Origin: Candidula unifasciata
Lineage: Eukaryota; Mollusca; Gastropoda; Stylommatophora; Geomitridae
DNA length: 64,000 bases
Assembly: GCA_905116865.2 (NCBI GenBank)
Contig: CAJHNH020004557.1
Location: 1,657,677 to 1,721,676 of the forward strand
Reading direction: 5' to 3'
This document shows positions 1 to 11,837 of this stretch, in pieces (within the stretch, counting starts at the first letter, position 1; each line of letters starts with the position of its first letter). The notes beneath the pieces are model-generated. The model was not told the DNA's origin. It searched no databases and saw nothing but the letters and a program-made list of their open reading frames with translations. The position numbers and the translations under genes were made by a program.

Positions 1-281
1 GATGTGTCCCCCCCCCCCCTCTTTTTTTATGTTCTCGTCGTGGTGGCTCTCCTGAGAGTGAGTGAGAGAGAGAGAAAGGGGGAGGGAGAGGAAGGGAGAG
101 ATGGACAGAGAGAGAGGAAAGATGCTGAAAGACATAGATGGACTCCGAAATTCACAGAAAGTACACAGAAATATGCAAAAATAGAAATACAGAAATGTAA
201 TTTAGAAGGATTCCTCGCGGAAATAAAAAGATATAGAGACCAAAGACTTGGACATACACAGATAGTCAGATATAAATTTTG

Positions 282-284
<3 letters not shown>

Positions 285-341
<57 letters not shown>
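285..341. repeat. (AG)n microsatellite
   Basis: Uninterrupted AG dinucleotides, about 28 copies. Confidence 0.95.
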
Positions 342-345
<4 letters not shown>

Positions 346-878
346 GAGGGAGAGAGAGAAATATACTAAACGTTAAACGAATTGCGAGAAGCACAGACAT
401 CTGCAGAGATAGAGAGTTACAAAGATAAAAAAATACAAAGACAGATGCAGAAATAGAGAGATATAGAAAAATGAAGAGGTCGAGAGATGCGGAGATTTTG
501 AGACGCAGAGATAAGAGAGATACAAAGATAGTGATAAAGAGAAGACATAAACGGAGATAGAGTAAGTAATAAAGCGATAGAAAGATACAAAGATAAAGAA
601 ATGCAGAGATAAATTGATACAGAAATAGAGACACAGACACAAAGATGCAGAGATAGATTCAGAGCGATAAAGAGAAAGATAAATGCATGCATAGAGATAC
701 ATAGGTATATGCAGATGTATATATGTACAGAGATAGAGACATATATGGAGATATGTATAGATAGAAGCTACCCTGCGAAAGAATACTGTTATGAAGAAAC
801 ATATATAAAAAGAGTTAAGAGATACAGATAAAATATTGATATATAAGATACAGAGATACACATATATAAAAGGGGTAC

Positions 879-880
<2 letters not shown>

Positions 881-955
<75 letters not shown>
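881..955. repeat. (AT)n microsatellite
   Basis: Uninterrupted AT dinucleotides, about 37 copies; self-complementary, so it can extrude a cruciform. Confidence 0.95.
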
Positions 956-958
<3 letters not shown>

Positions 959-1374
959 AGATGCAAAGAAACAGAGGTACATAAACATACAGAGATACAG
1001 AGATATGGAGGTACAGATGTAAAGAAAAATTCAGATACTGATATGTGTGTATATGTATGTGTATATATACATAGAGAGAGAAACAGACAGAGAGACAGAT
1101 ATAAAGAGGTGCATAAATAAAGAAATACAGAGATATAGAGGAATGTAGAGGTAAAGAGATATACGTTTTGGGAGATACTGAGATACCCAGACACATTTAT
1201 TGTGAAATACGGGGATACAGAGACGTTTGGAAATATAGAGGAAGTGGGAGATACCTGAATAGAAGGAGGTGGTTCTAACAGCTATTAGAACACATATCCA
1301 TACGATGGAGAAGGAGAGTCAGTGAGAGAGAGAAAAAGAGAGAGAAAGAGAGTGCAAATAGAGAAAGAGTGAGT

Positions 1375-1523
<149 letters not shown>

Positions 1524-1797
1524 AACAAGAACAGAACATAGAAAGAGAAGGCCGGAAAAGTAAAGAACAGGCAGACAGGACAAGGGAAGAAAGAGCATTT
1601 TTGAACCCAGTGAACCAGTGAACTACTTACAGACATACATGCCAGGAAATGACAAACTAAAAATAATTCCTTTTAGTCTCAGTTGTACTTACTTTAGTCC
1701 ACCACCTCCCCCCCCACATTCCCCATCTTTTTTTCACCTCTCGTTCCTACCTGTTTTCCGAACACTCTCCTCTAACGCAACGCACACTCACTCACAC

Positions 1798-1870
1798 CTC
1801 TCTCTCTCTCTCTCTCACTCTCTCTCTCTCTCTCCCATTTATACTCACACACACACCTCCACATCCACAC
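1798..1870. repeat. (CT)n then CA-rich simple repeat
   Basis: CT dinucleotides to about 1834, then ACAC-rich sequence. Confidence 0.85.
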
Positions 1871-2139
1871 CCACATAAATATACACACACGGAGGGTAGA
1901 ATACAAACGGCCATATGCTAGTCACGTGACTCGAGTGAGTCAATGAACAGAATACCTGTATCTTTACTCACCCAGGTTACCTTATCTGGAGGAGGAAGGC
2001 TCAGTCAACTTGGAGTGGGATCAACTCCGCAGCGCAGTACTCACTAGCGAGTCATTCGGCAGGCACGTGTATTGTTGTACATTCAGGTTTCCCGTTACCA
2101 AAATACCGTTCTGAAAAAAGAGGGGGGGGGGGGGGGGAC

Positions 2140-2215
2140 GATGTGTGGCTATATGGACGGATGGGTAGATGAATGGATGGAGGGATGTATGGATGGAGGA
2201 CGGACGGACGGACGA

Positions 2216-2265
<50 letters not shown>
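2140..2265. repeat. (GGAT)/(GGAC)/(ACAG)n tetranucleotide repeat
   Basis: A tetranucleotide array drifts from GGAT through GGAC to a pure ACAG block of about 50 bp. Confidence 0.9.
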
Positions 2266-2269
2266 CCTT

Positions 2270-2625
2270 ACTACTTCTAATACTACTACTACCACCACTA
2301 CTAGTCCCACCACTGCTACAATAACCACCACAACATAAACCACTACTATCACCACTACACCAATATTTTATCATCACTACTACTACCTCTATAATTTCTA
2401 CCACTACTACTATTACCTCTATAACTACCACCACTACTACTACCACTACTACTATCACCACTACTACTGCAATCACCACAACTTTTCCCACTACTACCAC
2501 CACCACCATTACCACCACTATTTTACTACCACTACCTCTACTACTACCACTACTGTTACTGCTATTACTACTACCCCCGCCACTACTGCTACCACCACCA
2601 CCACCACCACTATTACTACTGCTAC
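2270..2625. repeat. (ACY)n trinucleotide repeat
   Basis: ACC and ACT triplets in irregular alternation over about 350 bp. The minus strand reads as Val/Gly-rich peptide and is not coding. Confidence 0.9.
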
Positions 2626-2668
2626 GTACACGGCTTGATCTGAAATGAGTTAACTTGGTTAAAAAGAA

Positions 2669-2670
<2 letters not shown>

Positions 2671-2733
<63 letters not shown>
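2671..2733. repeat. 63-base C homopolymer
   Basis: 63 uninterrupted C residues, preceded by AAAAAGAAAA. This is unusually long for poly(C); the opposite strand could form stacked G-quadruplexes. Confidence 0.95.
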
Positions 2734-2735
<2 letters not shown>

Positions 2736-2782
2736 GTGAGTACTGACAAACAGTTACTCACCTTTCTAATCACACTCTAGTG

Positions 2783-2979
2783 CAACAGTTCTTAACCTAT
2801 GGGTCACGACCCTTTTTTGGGGTCCAGCGACCCTTTCAGAGGAGTCGTCAAAGACCATCGCAAAACACATATTCACTGATGCTATGAAATAGCAACAAAA
2901 GTAATTGTATCGTTAAGAGGTCGCCTCAACGTGAGAAACTATTTAAAGAGTCACTTATTAGGAAGACTGGGAGCCACTG
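2783..2979. mobile_element. SPIN-like non-autonomous hAT element, copy A
   Basis: A 197-bp element starts CAACAGTTCTTAACC and ends GAGCCACTG. It is flanked by CTCTAGTG (2775-2782) and CTGTAGTG (2980-2987), an 8-bp target duplication with one mismatch, as expected for hAT. The interior carries 'AAGACCATCGCAAAACACAT' and 'CGTGAGAAACTATTTAAAG', which match the layout of SPIN miniature elements as I recall them. There is no coding capacity. Confidence 0.82.
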
Positions 2980-2987
2980 CTGTAGTG

Positions 2988-4659
2988 CACACACGCGCAT
3001 ATGCATCCGCACACCTCTGTTAAAAATAGCTTAGTATCGACGTGAAAGTATTCTTCCATTTCTGATGAGTAAATTAATAACTTAATTGTTCTCTTTCTGT
3101 TCTTTTTTATTTTATTTCTCGCCATCTGAACTTAGAAGAAACAGAGCCATGTACCAAATAAACTGATCACAAATAAGACAGACAGAAGAGAAAATGAAAA
3201 TTACATGAGGATACTGGAGAAGCAGGGAGCTGGGCTGTGTAATACATAATCATGGAGTTGAGCGGGACGGCACGGCACTGCAAAGTGGTGTCTTTGAGCT
3301 GTTTGAAAAGTAGGTCGGATCCTGGATAAACGAGAACTGGGAGGGATCGCAAGGCATCAAAACCCACCGGGGGTGGAATGGGTAAAAAAAGAGTCATGGG
3401 TGGGGAGGGTGGATCAACTGTGAGTAGTGGAGATTGTACTGAGGGAAAGAAGGAGGTCACGCGCGGATACACGCGCAGAGAGACTCGCACGCGAGGCCAA
3501 AAAAAAAACTGTGAGTGGGGGGGGGGAGGGGGGAAGAGCGCAGAGCGGGGAGGAAATGAACTGCGATGTTAACCTAGTTTTGTCAAATGGAAAGCAGTTG
3601 TTGTGGAGGAGGTTTTTGGGGAGGGAAGAAAAAACAAACTAGGTCAAGATGAGGAAGTTGGTGGTTACACTCTGGCAGGACGGGTGCTAGCAGTCTTCAT
3701 CTATGTGTGGTAATTCTTAGAATCAATAGTTTCCCTGGGCCCCGTTGTAAACGCCGGCTGTGGATAGATTTAGTAAAAACAGTCAGCACAAGGAAGGGCA
3801 GAGAGACAGATAGGAAGACAAACGGACAGACAGAGGGACGGGTGGATATGCTGGCGCAGGCGGAAGGAAAGAGAGACAAAGGGAATGACGGCTGGTAACG
3901 AGACGAAAACATTTGCAAGCAAACATCCCTTGTTTGTACCGGGCCTAGGTTTAGAAGAAAAAACAAAAAGGGGGGGGGGGGGAATAGACCCGCTGCCCCT
4001 TAACAAGCATTAAGTAAATGAGGGGAAAGAAGCTAATATCGCAGGCTTGTTGTAAACCACCACATAAAGTGTCAACCGTTGTTGCAAGGGTACGGGCAGA
4101 AAAAGAGGAAGTGCCAGCAGAGAGACAGAGACACGCTTAGATACACAGACTAGATAGACAGACAGATATAGCAAGATGGACGAAGAGTGTGCAGACAAAC
4201 GTCTCTGCTCGATTTTGGACAGATCTGCAAAAAAGGTATGTAATTTTTGTGCTCTAACCATTTGTCATTTGATGACTGTTTATCCTCTTCTGACCTGTAT
4301 CTCTCCCTGGAGCATAGGCCCTTAACCAACGCATGCCAAGTTGTCATATCCTTTACTACTGCATGCAGTTCACACCATATCCCTTTTTTTTTAAACTTTA
4401 CTTTCTAGCTCTTTTCTCCGCGTTTTTGTTTCTTGTGTGTGTGTAAGGGTGGGGTTCCGATATTTGTATGCCTCTGTGGGTTCCAGTGCAAAGACATTAT
4501 AGTTACACTGTGTTCAGGTTTTTTCCACATGTCCTATCCAACGTCAACGTCATTTCTGAACCTCCAGACTCACCGGAATCTGTGTAGCTCTTCTTGTCTA
4601 AAGCTGCACATTATTGATTCTAACATACCATTTAATTCCCTCTATTCTGCATAGATTTT
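2988..4659. other. No gene recognised
   Basis: Unique-looking sequence with short G runs (about 3520-3535, 3971-3982). Short open frames on both strands lack recognisable domains or splice context. Confidence 0.5.
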
Positions 4660-4812
4660 TAAATGGTACCTGGTGCAGTCCTGGCAAGTAGAGAGGATTG
4701 GTGGGATGTTGACCACATCATTCACCGAGTGCATATGGTTTATAAAAATATAGGTCTAGCCCCGTGTGCCCAACATGCCTGCAGGCGTGGAAAAAGATCC
4801 TTTAATTTGTCT
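4660..4812 (+). mobile_element. SINE family C, partial copy
   Basis: It shares with the copies at 13155 and 26758 the run 'GACCACATCATTCACCGAGTGC ...', the stretch around 'TATAGGTCTAGCCCCGTGTGCCC' aligned to the family's CCCATATGCCC block, and the GCGTGGAAAAAGATCCTTTA end. Its 5' tRNA-like head is missing. Confidence 0.65.
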
Positions 4813-5146
4813 ACGCAGCAGGCACCAGTTCCTTTATATTTGAAGGTTATCAGTAATTTTCAGTTCTCAACGTTTCAGATGCACACAGCAGTACTGATTT
4901 GATGACAGTCGAGCTGAATATTTTAAGTTCAGTACCATCTTTAAATTCTTTTGATTTCCACTAATTCCCCAGTGCTAAGAAAGGCCTATGGGTGGTATAT
5001 CAGTATTTTAATATATCTATAACTGTCCCTGTCTTTATCCGCATTACTTCCTAAGTACGTGTATTATTCCACATACTGAATTGTGATTTCACTACAAGAA
5101 ACTGGATTACTGTTTGTCTTGTTTATTCTCTTTATCTTTGTCTTTC
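4813..5146. other. No feature recognised
   Basis: AT-rich sequence with no repeat or coding signal that I can support. Confidence 0.5.
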
Positions 5147-5154
5147 CTCTATAG

Positions 5155-5320
5155 CAGCGGTTCTCAACCTGCGGATCACGACACCTTTTGTGGGTCGCCT
5201 AAGACCATCGGAAAACACATACTCATTGAAGTTATGAAGGAAAATAATTGTTTGGGGGTAGCCACAACATGAGGGAACTGTATTAAAGGTTCGTGAAGTT
5301 ATGAGGACTGTGAGCCACTG
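5155..5320. mobile_element. SPIN-like non-autonomous hAT element, copy B
   Basis: A 166-bp element starts CAGCGGTTCTCAACC, the start I recall for SPIN, and ends TGAGCCACTG. Flanks are CTCTATAG (5147-5154) and CTCTATGA (5321-5328), an 8-bp duplication with two mismatches. Inside are 'GGGTCGCCTAAGACCATCGG' and 'CCACAACATGAGGGAACTG', both typical of SPIN non-autonomous copies. It is a deletion derivative without transposase. Confidence 0.85.
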
Positions 5321-6050
5321 CTCTATGAGATGTTAGACCCGGTTGTTGTGATCTCATTCTAGTATGTTTAATTTATCTTGCGTCTAATCTCTTAAGTGGG
5401 GTGGGGGCGAAACAGCCATGTCCAGGTCATCAATATGTTCTGTAGGGGCCTAATGAATTCCACATCTGGTGGTAGCAATAGCTGTCTTCAGAATCCATTC
5501 TATTGCTAATGGCCTCTTCATTCATTTATCCATTTAAAGTTTGTTTTTTCAACCGCTTAAGATAAATATAAAAAAAGAAACATTTCTGGAAAAGGGCTTT
5601 TGTCTTGTTCAAGTTCTTCCAGAGTCTGGAGTTGTCAAGAGTCTGGAGTTGCTTGCACCCCTATTTTACAAATCTGGCTTATTTGTAATCAATATGTTGG
5701 TTGCTCAACTTTCAGCAAGTTGTGTGCAGACTTTGAAGGAAAAAGTCAACCCTATCTATGCTGGCTTGGCTGCCAGTAGAGACCCTGTTTTTATGATGAC
5801 TGGGGAGAAATGTAGATAGGTCCATCGGTGTGAGTCCTGGTCCTGCCGACCCACAAACATGTGGTGACATACTTCTGCGTCCCATTTCCCTCATTCAAGA
5901 TGGGTCAAATAAAAGCGGTTATCGAAACGATGTTTAAACATCTGGAATGAGGAGGAAGTGAAAGCAGTGACTTCTACTTCCGGGTCAAGGATGTCGGCAC
6001 TAGAAAAATCTTGCCTACTTGTGTTTTCTTCTGCATGGAGCATGAGTTGG

Positions 6051-6054
<4 letters not shown>
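5321..6054. other. No gene recognised
   Basis: An open frame at 5541-5819 (plus strand, 92 codons) has no motif that I recognise, and nothing around it suggests an exon. Confidence 0.45.
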
Positions 6055-6119
<65 letters not shown>

Positions 6120-6140
6120 CTCACTCTCTCTCTCTCTTTC
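6055..6140. repeat. (CT)n/(CA)n microsatellite
   Basis: About 47 bp of CT dinucleotides, then a short CA block and imperfect CT. Confidence 0.93.
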
Positions 6141-6299
6141 TCACTGCATACAACCAGCCAATGTTATAAAGCAAGGATATTGAACTGGCGGCCCGCAGAG
6201 ACCTAGCATATGGCCTGCGGATCGTTACCAATGGTATTGTAATAATGATTTGTCTATGATGGGGCTGCGTGGATTTTTATCATGGTATGTGGCGTCCCT

Positions 6300-6640
6300 G
6301 TCGGCTCTGTGGCTAAGTTGATGCGAACGCTTCGTAACGCCGGGATGCCGGGTTCGATCCCAGCTGCGGGCTATGCGCCTTGCGTTGGTTTCGACAGTGG
6401 TATCAAGAAAGCCGACCGTCCAGGAAACAATGGCAAACTTCTTCTTCTTTTTCTTCACTTCCTCTTTTACCGCTGTGGGTGTCGAGGGAGATATAAGGTT
6501 CTGTTTCTAGCTCTTTTGGCTGCCTCGACCATAGGCACATAGTGCTGTTGTAGAGTTTCTCTGATGTTATCCTTTCATCTTGTTCTTGACTGAACGTAAA
6601 TTTGCCTAGAAAAACCATACAACAGCCAGGGGCTGAAAAA
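6300..6640 (+). mobile_element. tRNA-derived SINE family A, split by an insertion
   Basis: The head (6300-6438) carries a polymerase III A-box-like TGGCTAAGTTGATG and a B box GGTTCGATCCC. They are followed by the family body GCGTTGGTTTCGACAGTGG and CCGACCGTCCAGGAAACAATGG. The tail resumes at about 6584 with ACGTAAATTTGCCTAGAAAA. A minus-strand LINE 3' end separates head and tail. Confidence 0.82.
6439..6583 (-). mobile_element. LINE 3'-end fragment with GAA-type tail, inserted in SINE A
   Basis: On the minus strand the fragment reads toward 'GAAGAAAAAGAAGAAG', a GAA-rich tail, at exactly the point where the surrounding SINE A copy is interrupted. Decayed translation includes KDNIRETLQQHYVPMVEAAK. 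The clade cannot be assigned from this length. Confidence 0.55.
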
Positions 6641-7844
6641 CTGAGAGCAATATAGCTATAATGACTTTGCACTGAAACCCACAGGGGCATATAAATAAAG
6701 AAGAACCAGAAAGAAAAAAAAACCACAAGGAGTAGAAATCTAGAGAGTGAAGTTAAAAATATGGGGAGGACATGGGAAGAGCTACACGCGACAGCAAAGG
6801 ATAGAACGACTTGGCGTAAGTTTGTTGAGGGCCTATGCTCCATTGTGGGTTAGAAAGACAAAAAAGAAGAAAAACATATAAGGTCCGCACCTGATGACAA
6901 GTACGATTCAAGTATGCTCTGCGAGCACACTGTACTGGTACAAAGTCTGAACAGTTCTTCCCAACTCCATAACTATGCAGAACACACTACACTCTTGCAC
7001 TCAACGTCCAGATGGCTGCCACGGACACCTCCCGCCCCATCGCGCAGAATCCATCTTTCACTGATGGCCGTGACTGCCCTCAGGTGACTCTCTATGCAAA
7101 AGACTCGACCACCTGAGGACTTGAAGCAGTCGCATTAAACTGGTGAATAAAATCCAGAACATCGTCTGACACCTTGCCACACCTTGAAGTATCCCATGAC
7201 ACCTCCACCATCACAGCCTCATACTGCTCTACACACAGTCAACCAGCGTGACACATAGATGCACCAATGCCGACCCCACGACAAACAGACCAAAACTTTC
7301 TCCGTCCGCTGACGAATATCTACACTGACAATATTCAGAACGCCACTTTCTAATACACCAAATTCATCTAGACAGTTCAGGTGCTCCAAAGAAAAGTAGA
7401 CATATGACTTAAACTGTCACACAACACGAACATGCGTCAGAACTCTTTTACTGACTGAAGACAATTGAATCAGACAACCGAGGGAATGTCTCCCAGCTGT
7501 CACTTTCACATACGTCTGGACATAGCCGTCGGGTCCGTGAATTTCACACAACACATATTGCCCACTTTTCCAGTGGCCCAACAATTTACACTCACATCGG
7601 TCACTCATATCATGAATTTTAATGTACACTTTCACACCTATCTGGCATTCGGGCACACATGCATGTTAGAAGCCAAGTTGGCACACAACAATGGGGAGCA
7701 GCGTTGTGAAAACATTTTGGATTGTACAATGCTGCTGACAGGTCTACCAACATAAAGATAACATGACCTGAAGAACTTTACAGGATCAATGTTCAGTTTG
7801 GAGATGAGAGCATCTTTCCTAATCTCCGCATTTTCATTCAGATA
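6641..7844. other. Unassigned; possible old retroelement remains
   Basis: A minus-strand frame at 7417-7656 (79 codons) contains KVYIKIHDMSDRCECKLL and a Gly/Tyr-rich stretch loosely like the end of a retroelement integrase region. I cannot support an assignment. No splice-flanked exon is apparent. Confidence 0.3.
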
Positions 7845-8045
7845 ATGCTAACCATTGAAGTTTCCATCGTGAGCTGCGAAAGATCTTTCGATAAAATGAA
7901 ATTCAGTCCTGATTATTTAAGAGCTTCAATGGGACAAGGCAGACTGATCTTGCTCGACTCAGCGTAGAAAAGGAGGACACTGAGAAAAATAATTTTGAGC
8001 ACAGAATAGACCAGTTGGCATCAGTAAGAGCAAATATATAAATAT
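7845..8045 (+). pseudogene. hAT transposase C-terminal (dimerisation) fragment
   Basis: Translation gives MLTIEVSIVSCERSFDKMKF, then a stretch containing YLRASMGQGRL and, after a stop, residues resembling the helix that ends hAT transposases. The signature is the (S/C)CERSFSxLK ... YLRSTMGQxRL pattern of hAT transposases related to zinc-finger MYM-type genes. Stops and missing flanking domains show it is a dead fragment. I see no terminal repeats or 8-bp duplication around it. Confidence 0.7.
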
Positions 8046-8284
8046 ATTTATAGTTTTAAATCATGTTTTAATAAACCGTCATGATTTGTTAATTAAAGAT
8101 TTATTAGCCTGTTAATTTAATTTGACATGAAAATGAATTAAAATAATAATGACAATGTATTGGGTGAAAACTTTAACTGCTCCAATATGCAGAGAAAAGA
8201 AAAAAACAATCTTGAATGCACTCTGGAAATAAAGTATACTATGCCCTTTAACGTTTGCTAGAGGTAAAGTCTCTATCTCGCACA

Positions 8285-8775
8285 CAAAGATCATAATACA
8301 TAAAACGCTGATAAGACCAGTCGTTTTATATGGCTCTGAAACTTGGAGCACAACTAAAAGAGATGAAGGCTTATTGCAGGTTTTCAAAAACAGAGTCTTA
8401 CGACGAATCTTTGGACCTATCAAAGATGTAAACAGCGGGGAATGGAGAGTGAGAAGCAGCAACGAAATTTGTGATCTGTTTAAATCACCATTGGTCACTG
8501 GCATCGTAAGAGTTAACAGGTTGAAAAAGCCGGGGCATATTGAGAGAATGTTAAATGACAGAGAAGTAAAAACTATATACAACGGAGATGAAAAGTCGTA
8601 GACCACGAGGCAGACCAAGAAGACGATGGAGAGATAACGTCTAGAAAGACCTGCAAATATTTGGTGTCACTAACTGGAAAGAGAAGGCCAACTAGAGAGA
8701 TGCGTGGAGGCGAGTGATATCTGCAGCAATGAACCTCAAGAGCTCGGAACGCTGAAGACGAAGAAGAATATATAT
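8285..8775 (+). pseudogene. LINE (non-LTR retrotransposon) pol 3' fragment
   Basis: Downstream of the reverse transcriptase core, LINE pol proteins carry a recognisable tail. Here it reads LIRPVVLYGSETWSTTKRDE, then LLQVFKNRVLRRIFGPIK, EWRVRSSNEI and RLKKPGHIERML, followed by decayed RPRRRW, NWK and DAWRRV motifs. At least two frame breaks occur after 8600. The fragment ends in GAAGACGAAGAAGAA, a GAA-type tail. It is 5' truncated and lacks the catalytic domain. Confidence 0.85.
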
Positions 8776-8954
8776 GTCTGCACCAAACGTATTAATTTGT
8801 AACATGCATATGTCCTTAACGCTGATGCCTTGACCAAATTAGCTTATCATTCATCAACACATCACCCAGTGGTACAGAACAGACAATCTTCATTTCCCAG
8901 CACACCTTCATTTCCTGGATAAAGCACCCAAAAGACGCTAGGGACTTCTGAAGA

Positions 8955-9098
8955 TTGTTATTCTTTCATTCACTTGAAATAAAGTATCTATAGCTGGAAT
9001 GTTGTCTCTAATATGAACTTCCCTGTTTGTGACCCACAAATTTGGCTTGCACCGGTGTTTGGTCAAAAAGTTTGCCTTGATATATAAAAAAAAAAAAA

Positions 9099-9141
<43 letters not shown>

Positions 9142-9560
9142 ACAGTCTTGAAGGACGTGATCTGTTGTCTTAGGTGTTAATCCACATGTACCCATGGCTG
9201 ATTCGCCAGTCTTAAATTATGTGTACATGTGGCTACGAGGTCGATTGTGCCCCGTTGTAAGGCGTAGAATAGTGACTTATCAGGGTCTGTCCATTTTATG
9301 GCAATCGTCTGTTGACGGTTTTGGCGGCTCTCTTATTGATCTGATTATTCTCTTCCTTTGTTGATAAGAGACTGTTACGTCAGGTTGTTCTTCATCTGCC
9401 TTAGCTAGTTTATCAGTTCTTTTAATAATTCCTGTAGCGTTTGTGCATGACAACCTGATTTGTGCAGTGCCCCCTTCTAGCTGGTTGCCTCCGACTTCAG
9501 CAGCATAGTTTGACAAGCGATGCTGGCCTCTAAGAGCGGAAAATGCCTTTCTCACACAAG
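8955..9560 (-). pseudogene. LINE pol C-terminal fragment (post-RNase H region)
   Basis: On the minus strand the translation includes TDKLAKADEEQPDVTVSYQQ, a run with RIIRSIREPPKPSTDDCHKM, then TTDHVLQDC from the C-terminal zinc-binding CPCG...EHVLQxC region, and finally IPAIDTLFQVNERI, matching the element end seen at 42960. An A13/G38 homopolymer block (9087-9139) interrupts it. The same family recurs at 42278 (plus strand). Frameshifts make it a pseudogene. Confidence 0.78.
9102..9139. repeat. 38-base G homopolymer
   Basis: 38 uninterrupted G residues directly after A13 and TT, lying inside the LINE relic on the other strand. Confidence 0.93.
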
Positions 9561-10660
9561 AAATAGTTAATAATAAATATATCTGTAATACAACTGAACA
9601 ATCACAAAAATCGTTTATACTGGCAGCAGGAAAATAAGCGCGGTCGCCTTTACCTCATAGAACTGCTGGTTGATGTATTGTCAAGGTGAATTAATTATAA
9701 CTTCTTTGGAGTTTAAATAGGGGGATCTGGGATTTGCAGTGATGGTCTGTCGTCTAGATTTAGATATGTTAACCTCAGGATGACATGGTTAACCTTTTAG
9801 ATAGCAGCGTGGAGGGGACAACCCGATCGATCGATAATGCGAACTGAATACCAACACAGTGATAAGGTGACTGGACGGCAAGGAGAACAATAATTAGTAA
9901 TTAATTAACAACGAACAACAAAAGTGGACACGTCAGAAATCAAGAAAATCTTGTCGCAAAGTTTTATTACCATGATAAGATTATCATAGTGGACAAGATG
10001 TACATACATGCTGCCTTGACTCTACTAAAGCTATTTAACATACATATGTCTTTGATTCACATCTCTGTACCACACTTATTAATGTGTAACATATATATGT
10101 CTGCACCAAAAAAATTATTTGTAACAATCATCTTTCTTTGGCTGAGATGCCTCTACCTAATTGATTTATGTGTAACATATATGTCTGCAACAAACGTATT
10201 AATTTGTAACATAAAAACGCATCTGGCTCAGATGCTCTACTAAACGTATTTAAACGCGCTTTTCAGTTTACAAGTGCAATTGTAATAGGGAAACATGGGG
10301 ATAGTCACTGGAGCTGCAGAGTTCGTGCTTCGTGCGATGTTCTCGGCAGGTAGCTAGCCGTAGAAAGTGACTCGGCTATATGGTATAAAACTAGGTGCAA
10401 TGAAATATTACCTTTTGATTTTAACCGTATTTAGGTGTAACATATACATGCAATTGATTGCCATGCCTCCTGTTGGCACCTTTCCATTGTGCTATATGGA
10501 GGCTCTGAATCACAGCCAATGACGATACAAGGCCACGGATGAAGCTCATCCTCTCCAGAGGGCAAAGCCTGGAGAGTATTGTAGAGATCATGCCTTGCAC
10601 CCCATGCACATACTAAATCTACTTAGTTGTTCCATACATGTGTCTTTGATTCACAAGCCT

Positions 10661-11040
10661 CTAAGATAATGAAGTAAACAGAGGTCATGACAAGACATAC
10701 ACAATACAACAGAAAATGCGATCAGAAAGATCAATATATAAAGTTGGTTATAAAAACTTTGGTTGATCGCTCCGCTGAACTTTCTAGTCACATCTCTCTT
10801 AAATCCTCTAAGTTGTCTGCTATTTTGTTTAACAGTTACCTATTCTAAACTAAACAACAGAATCCCGCTGACCACCTTTACTTCCCAGGACATTACCTTG
10901 TACAAATTCAGGTCTAGGTCGACCTGGGAGCAAGGGTCAGTCATGAAAACCAAAATCCGTATTATTGCGGTTTGGAACTCAAGACCTTCTGATCTCCCTG
11001 TCCTTTTTAATCAAGTTTGTTTCGTGTCCATTACATGATG
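10661..11040. other. No feature recognised
   Basis: A 91-codon open frame at 10763-11038 has no motif that I recognise. Confidence 0.45.
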
Positions 11041-11183
11041 TAGAACCAACACAAGCATTTGTGTGGGTGTGTGTGGCTGTTTTGGTTTTTCTAGGCAAAT
11101 TGTACGTTTAGTAGTTTGCCACTGCTACTAGACGGTCGGCTCACGGTACACCTGTCGACAGCAACGCAAAAGTATCTGCAACA
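11041..11183 (-). mobile_element. SINE family A, tail half
   Basis: The reverse complement matches the family tail: CCGACCGTC, CAAACTACTAAACGT, TTTGCCTAGAAAAACCA and GGTTCTA. The tRNA-like head is absent. Confidence 0.7.
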
Positions 11184-11837
11184 GCTGAATCAAACCAGAT
11201 TCAAAACGCCCAGGCTCCAGACTTTCTTTTATACGTGTCTAAAAAATAACTTTAAAATACGTTGAATTCAAGTTTTAATTCTAATTCTTATACATTTAAC
11301 GCGCGTGTGTGTGTGTGCTTCTAAATTGGTCTCGACCATTGCATGTGTCACTTTTTATAGAAGACATAGATAAGCATTTTGTTTTGTATACAGAAAGATA
11401 TGGTTCTGACATTGAGGCCGCCTTGGTAACACAGGCAGTTACGTTTTATCGTTACTTCAGTCATAAAGGATTCACTTATCTGCTTCATTTATGTATTTGT
11501 TACTGTAATATACACCTGAAGAGATACAGCGAAATATGCCAGGCAGTAAATAGTGCAATCTATTGTTTGAGTCTCCATGTTCAAATTCACAACGGGGAAA
11601 CATTGCTTTGATTTTGTGTTGTGTATTTTAACACCAGATAGGAACATATTTGGGGCGTCTGGCTGCCTCAAAGTTGGAACGAAAACTAATGGCTAATTGT
11701 TTGTAGTGTGTCCATTTCCAGCAACTTCTTTTTCTTGCAGTCCTCAAACTTATGGCCACCAGGTCGGCTGGTCAATGAATATTTTTGTGATACTATTTTA
11801 GAATCAAAAGATACTTATGTCCACTGTACTCGTAATA
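11184..11837. other. No gene recognised
   Basis: A short (GT)n lies near 11305. The open frame at 11309-11611 has no family resemblance. Confidence 0.45.

Larger units (their letters stand above)
1..1262. repeat. Degenerate purine-rich AGAGAT/ACAAAG-type simple repeat
   Basis: The plus strand is almost all purine plus T, built from irregular variants of AGAGATAC and AAAGAT. Its open frames on both strands give low-complexity Ser/Leu/Tyr or Arg/Glu peptides and are not genes. It contains the purer (AG)n and (AT)n blocks listed separately. Confidence 0.85.
8785..10660. repeat. Old degenerate minisatellite, interrupted
   Basis: Variants of 'ATTAATTTGTAACATATATG' followed by TCTGCACCAAA or CTTTGATTCAC, with GCTGAGATGCCTCTAC spacers, recur at about 8785-8850, 10000-10250, 10435-10460 and 10620-10665. 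The LINE at 8955-9560 lies between them, so an older array has probably been split. Confidence 0.6.

Noticed and set aside
6160..6245. Another hAT miniature element (GGCGGCCCGCAGAGA ... ATGGCCTGCGG)
   Set aside because: Only one possible end and no target duplication could be found.
7417..7656. Retroviral-type integrase C-terminal piece
   Set aside because: Resemblance limited to a few residues; no DDE core, RT or LTR nearby.
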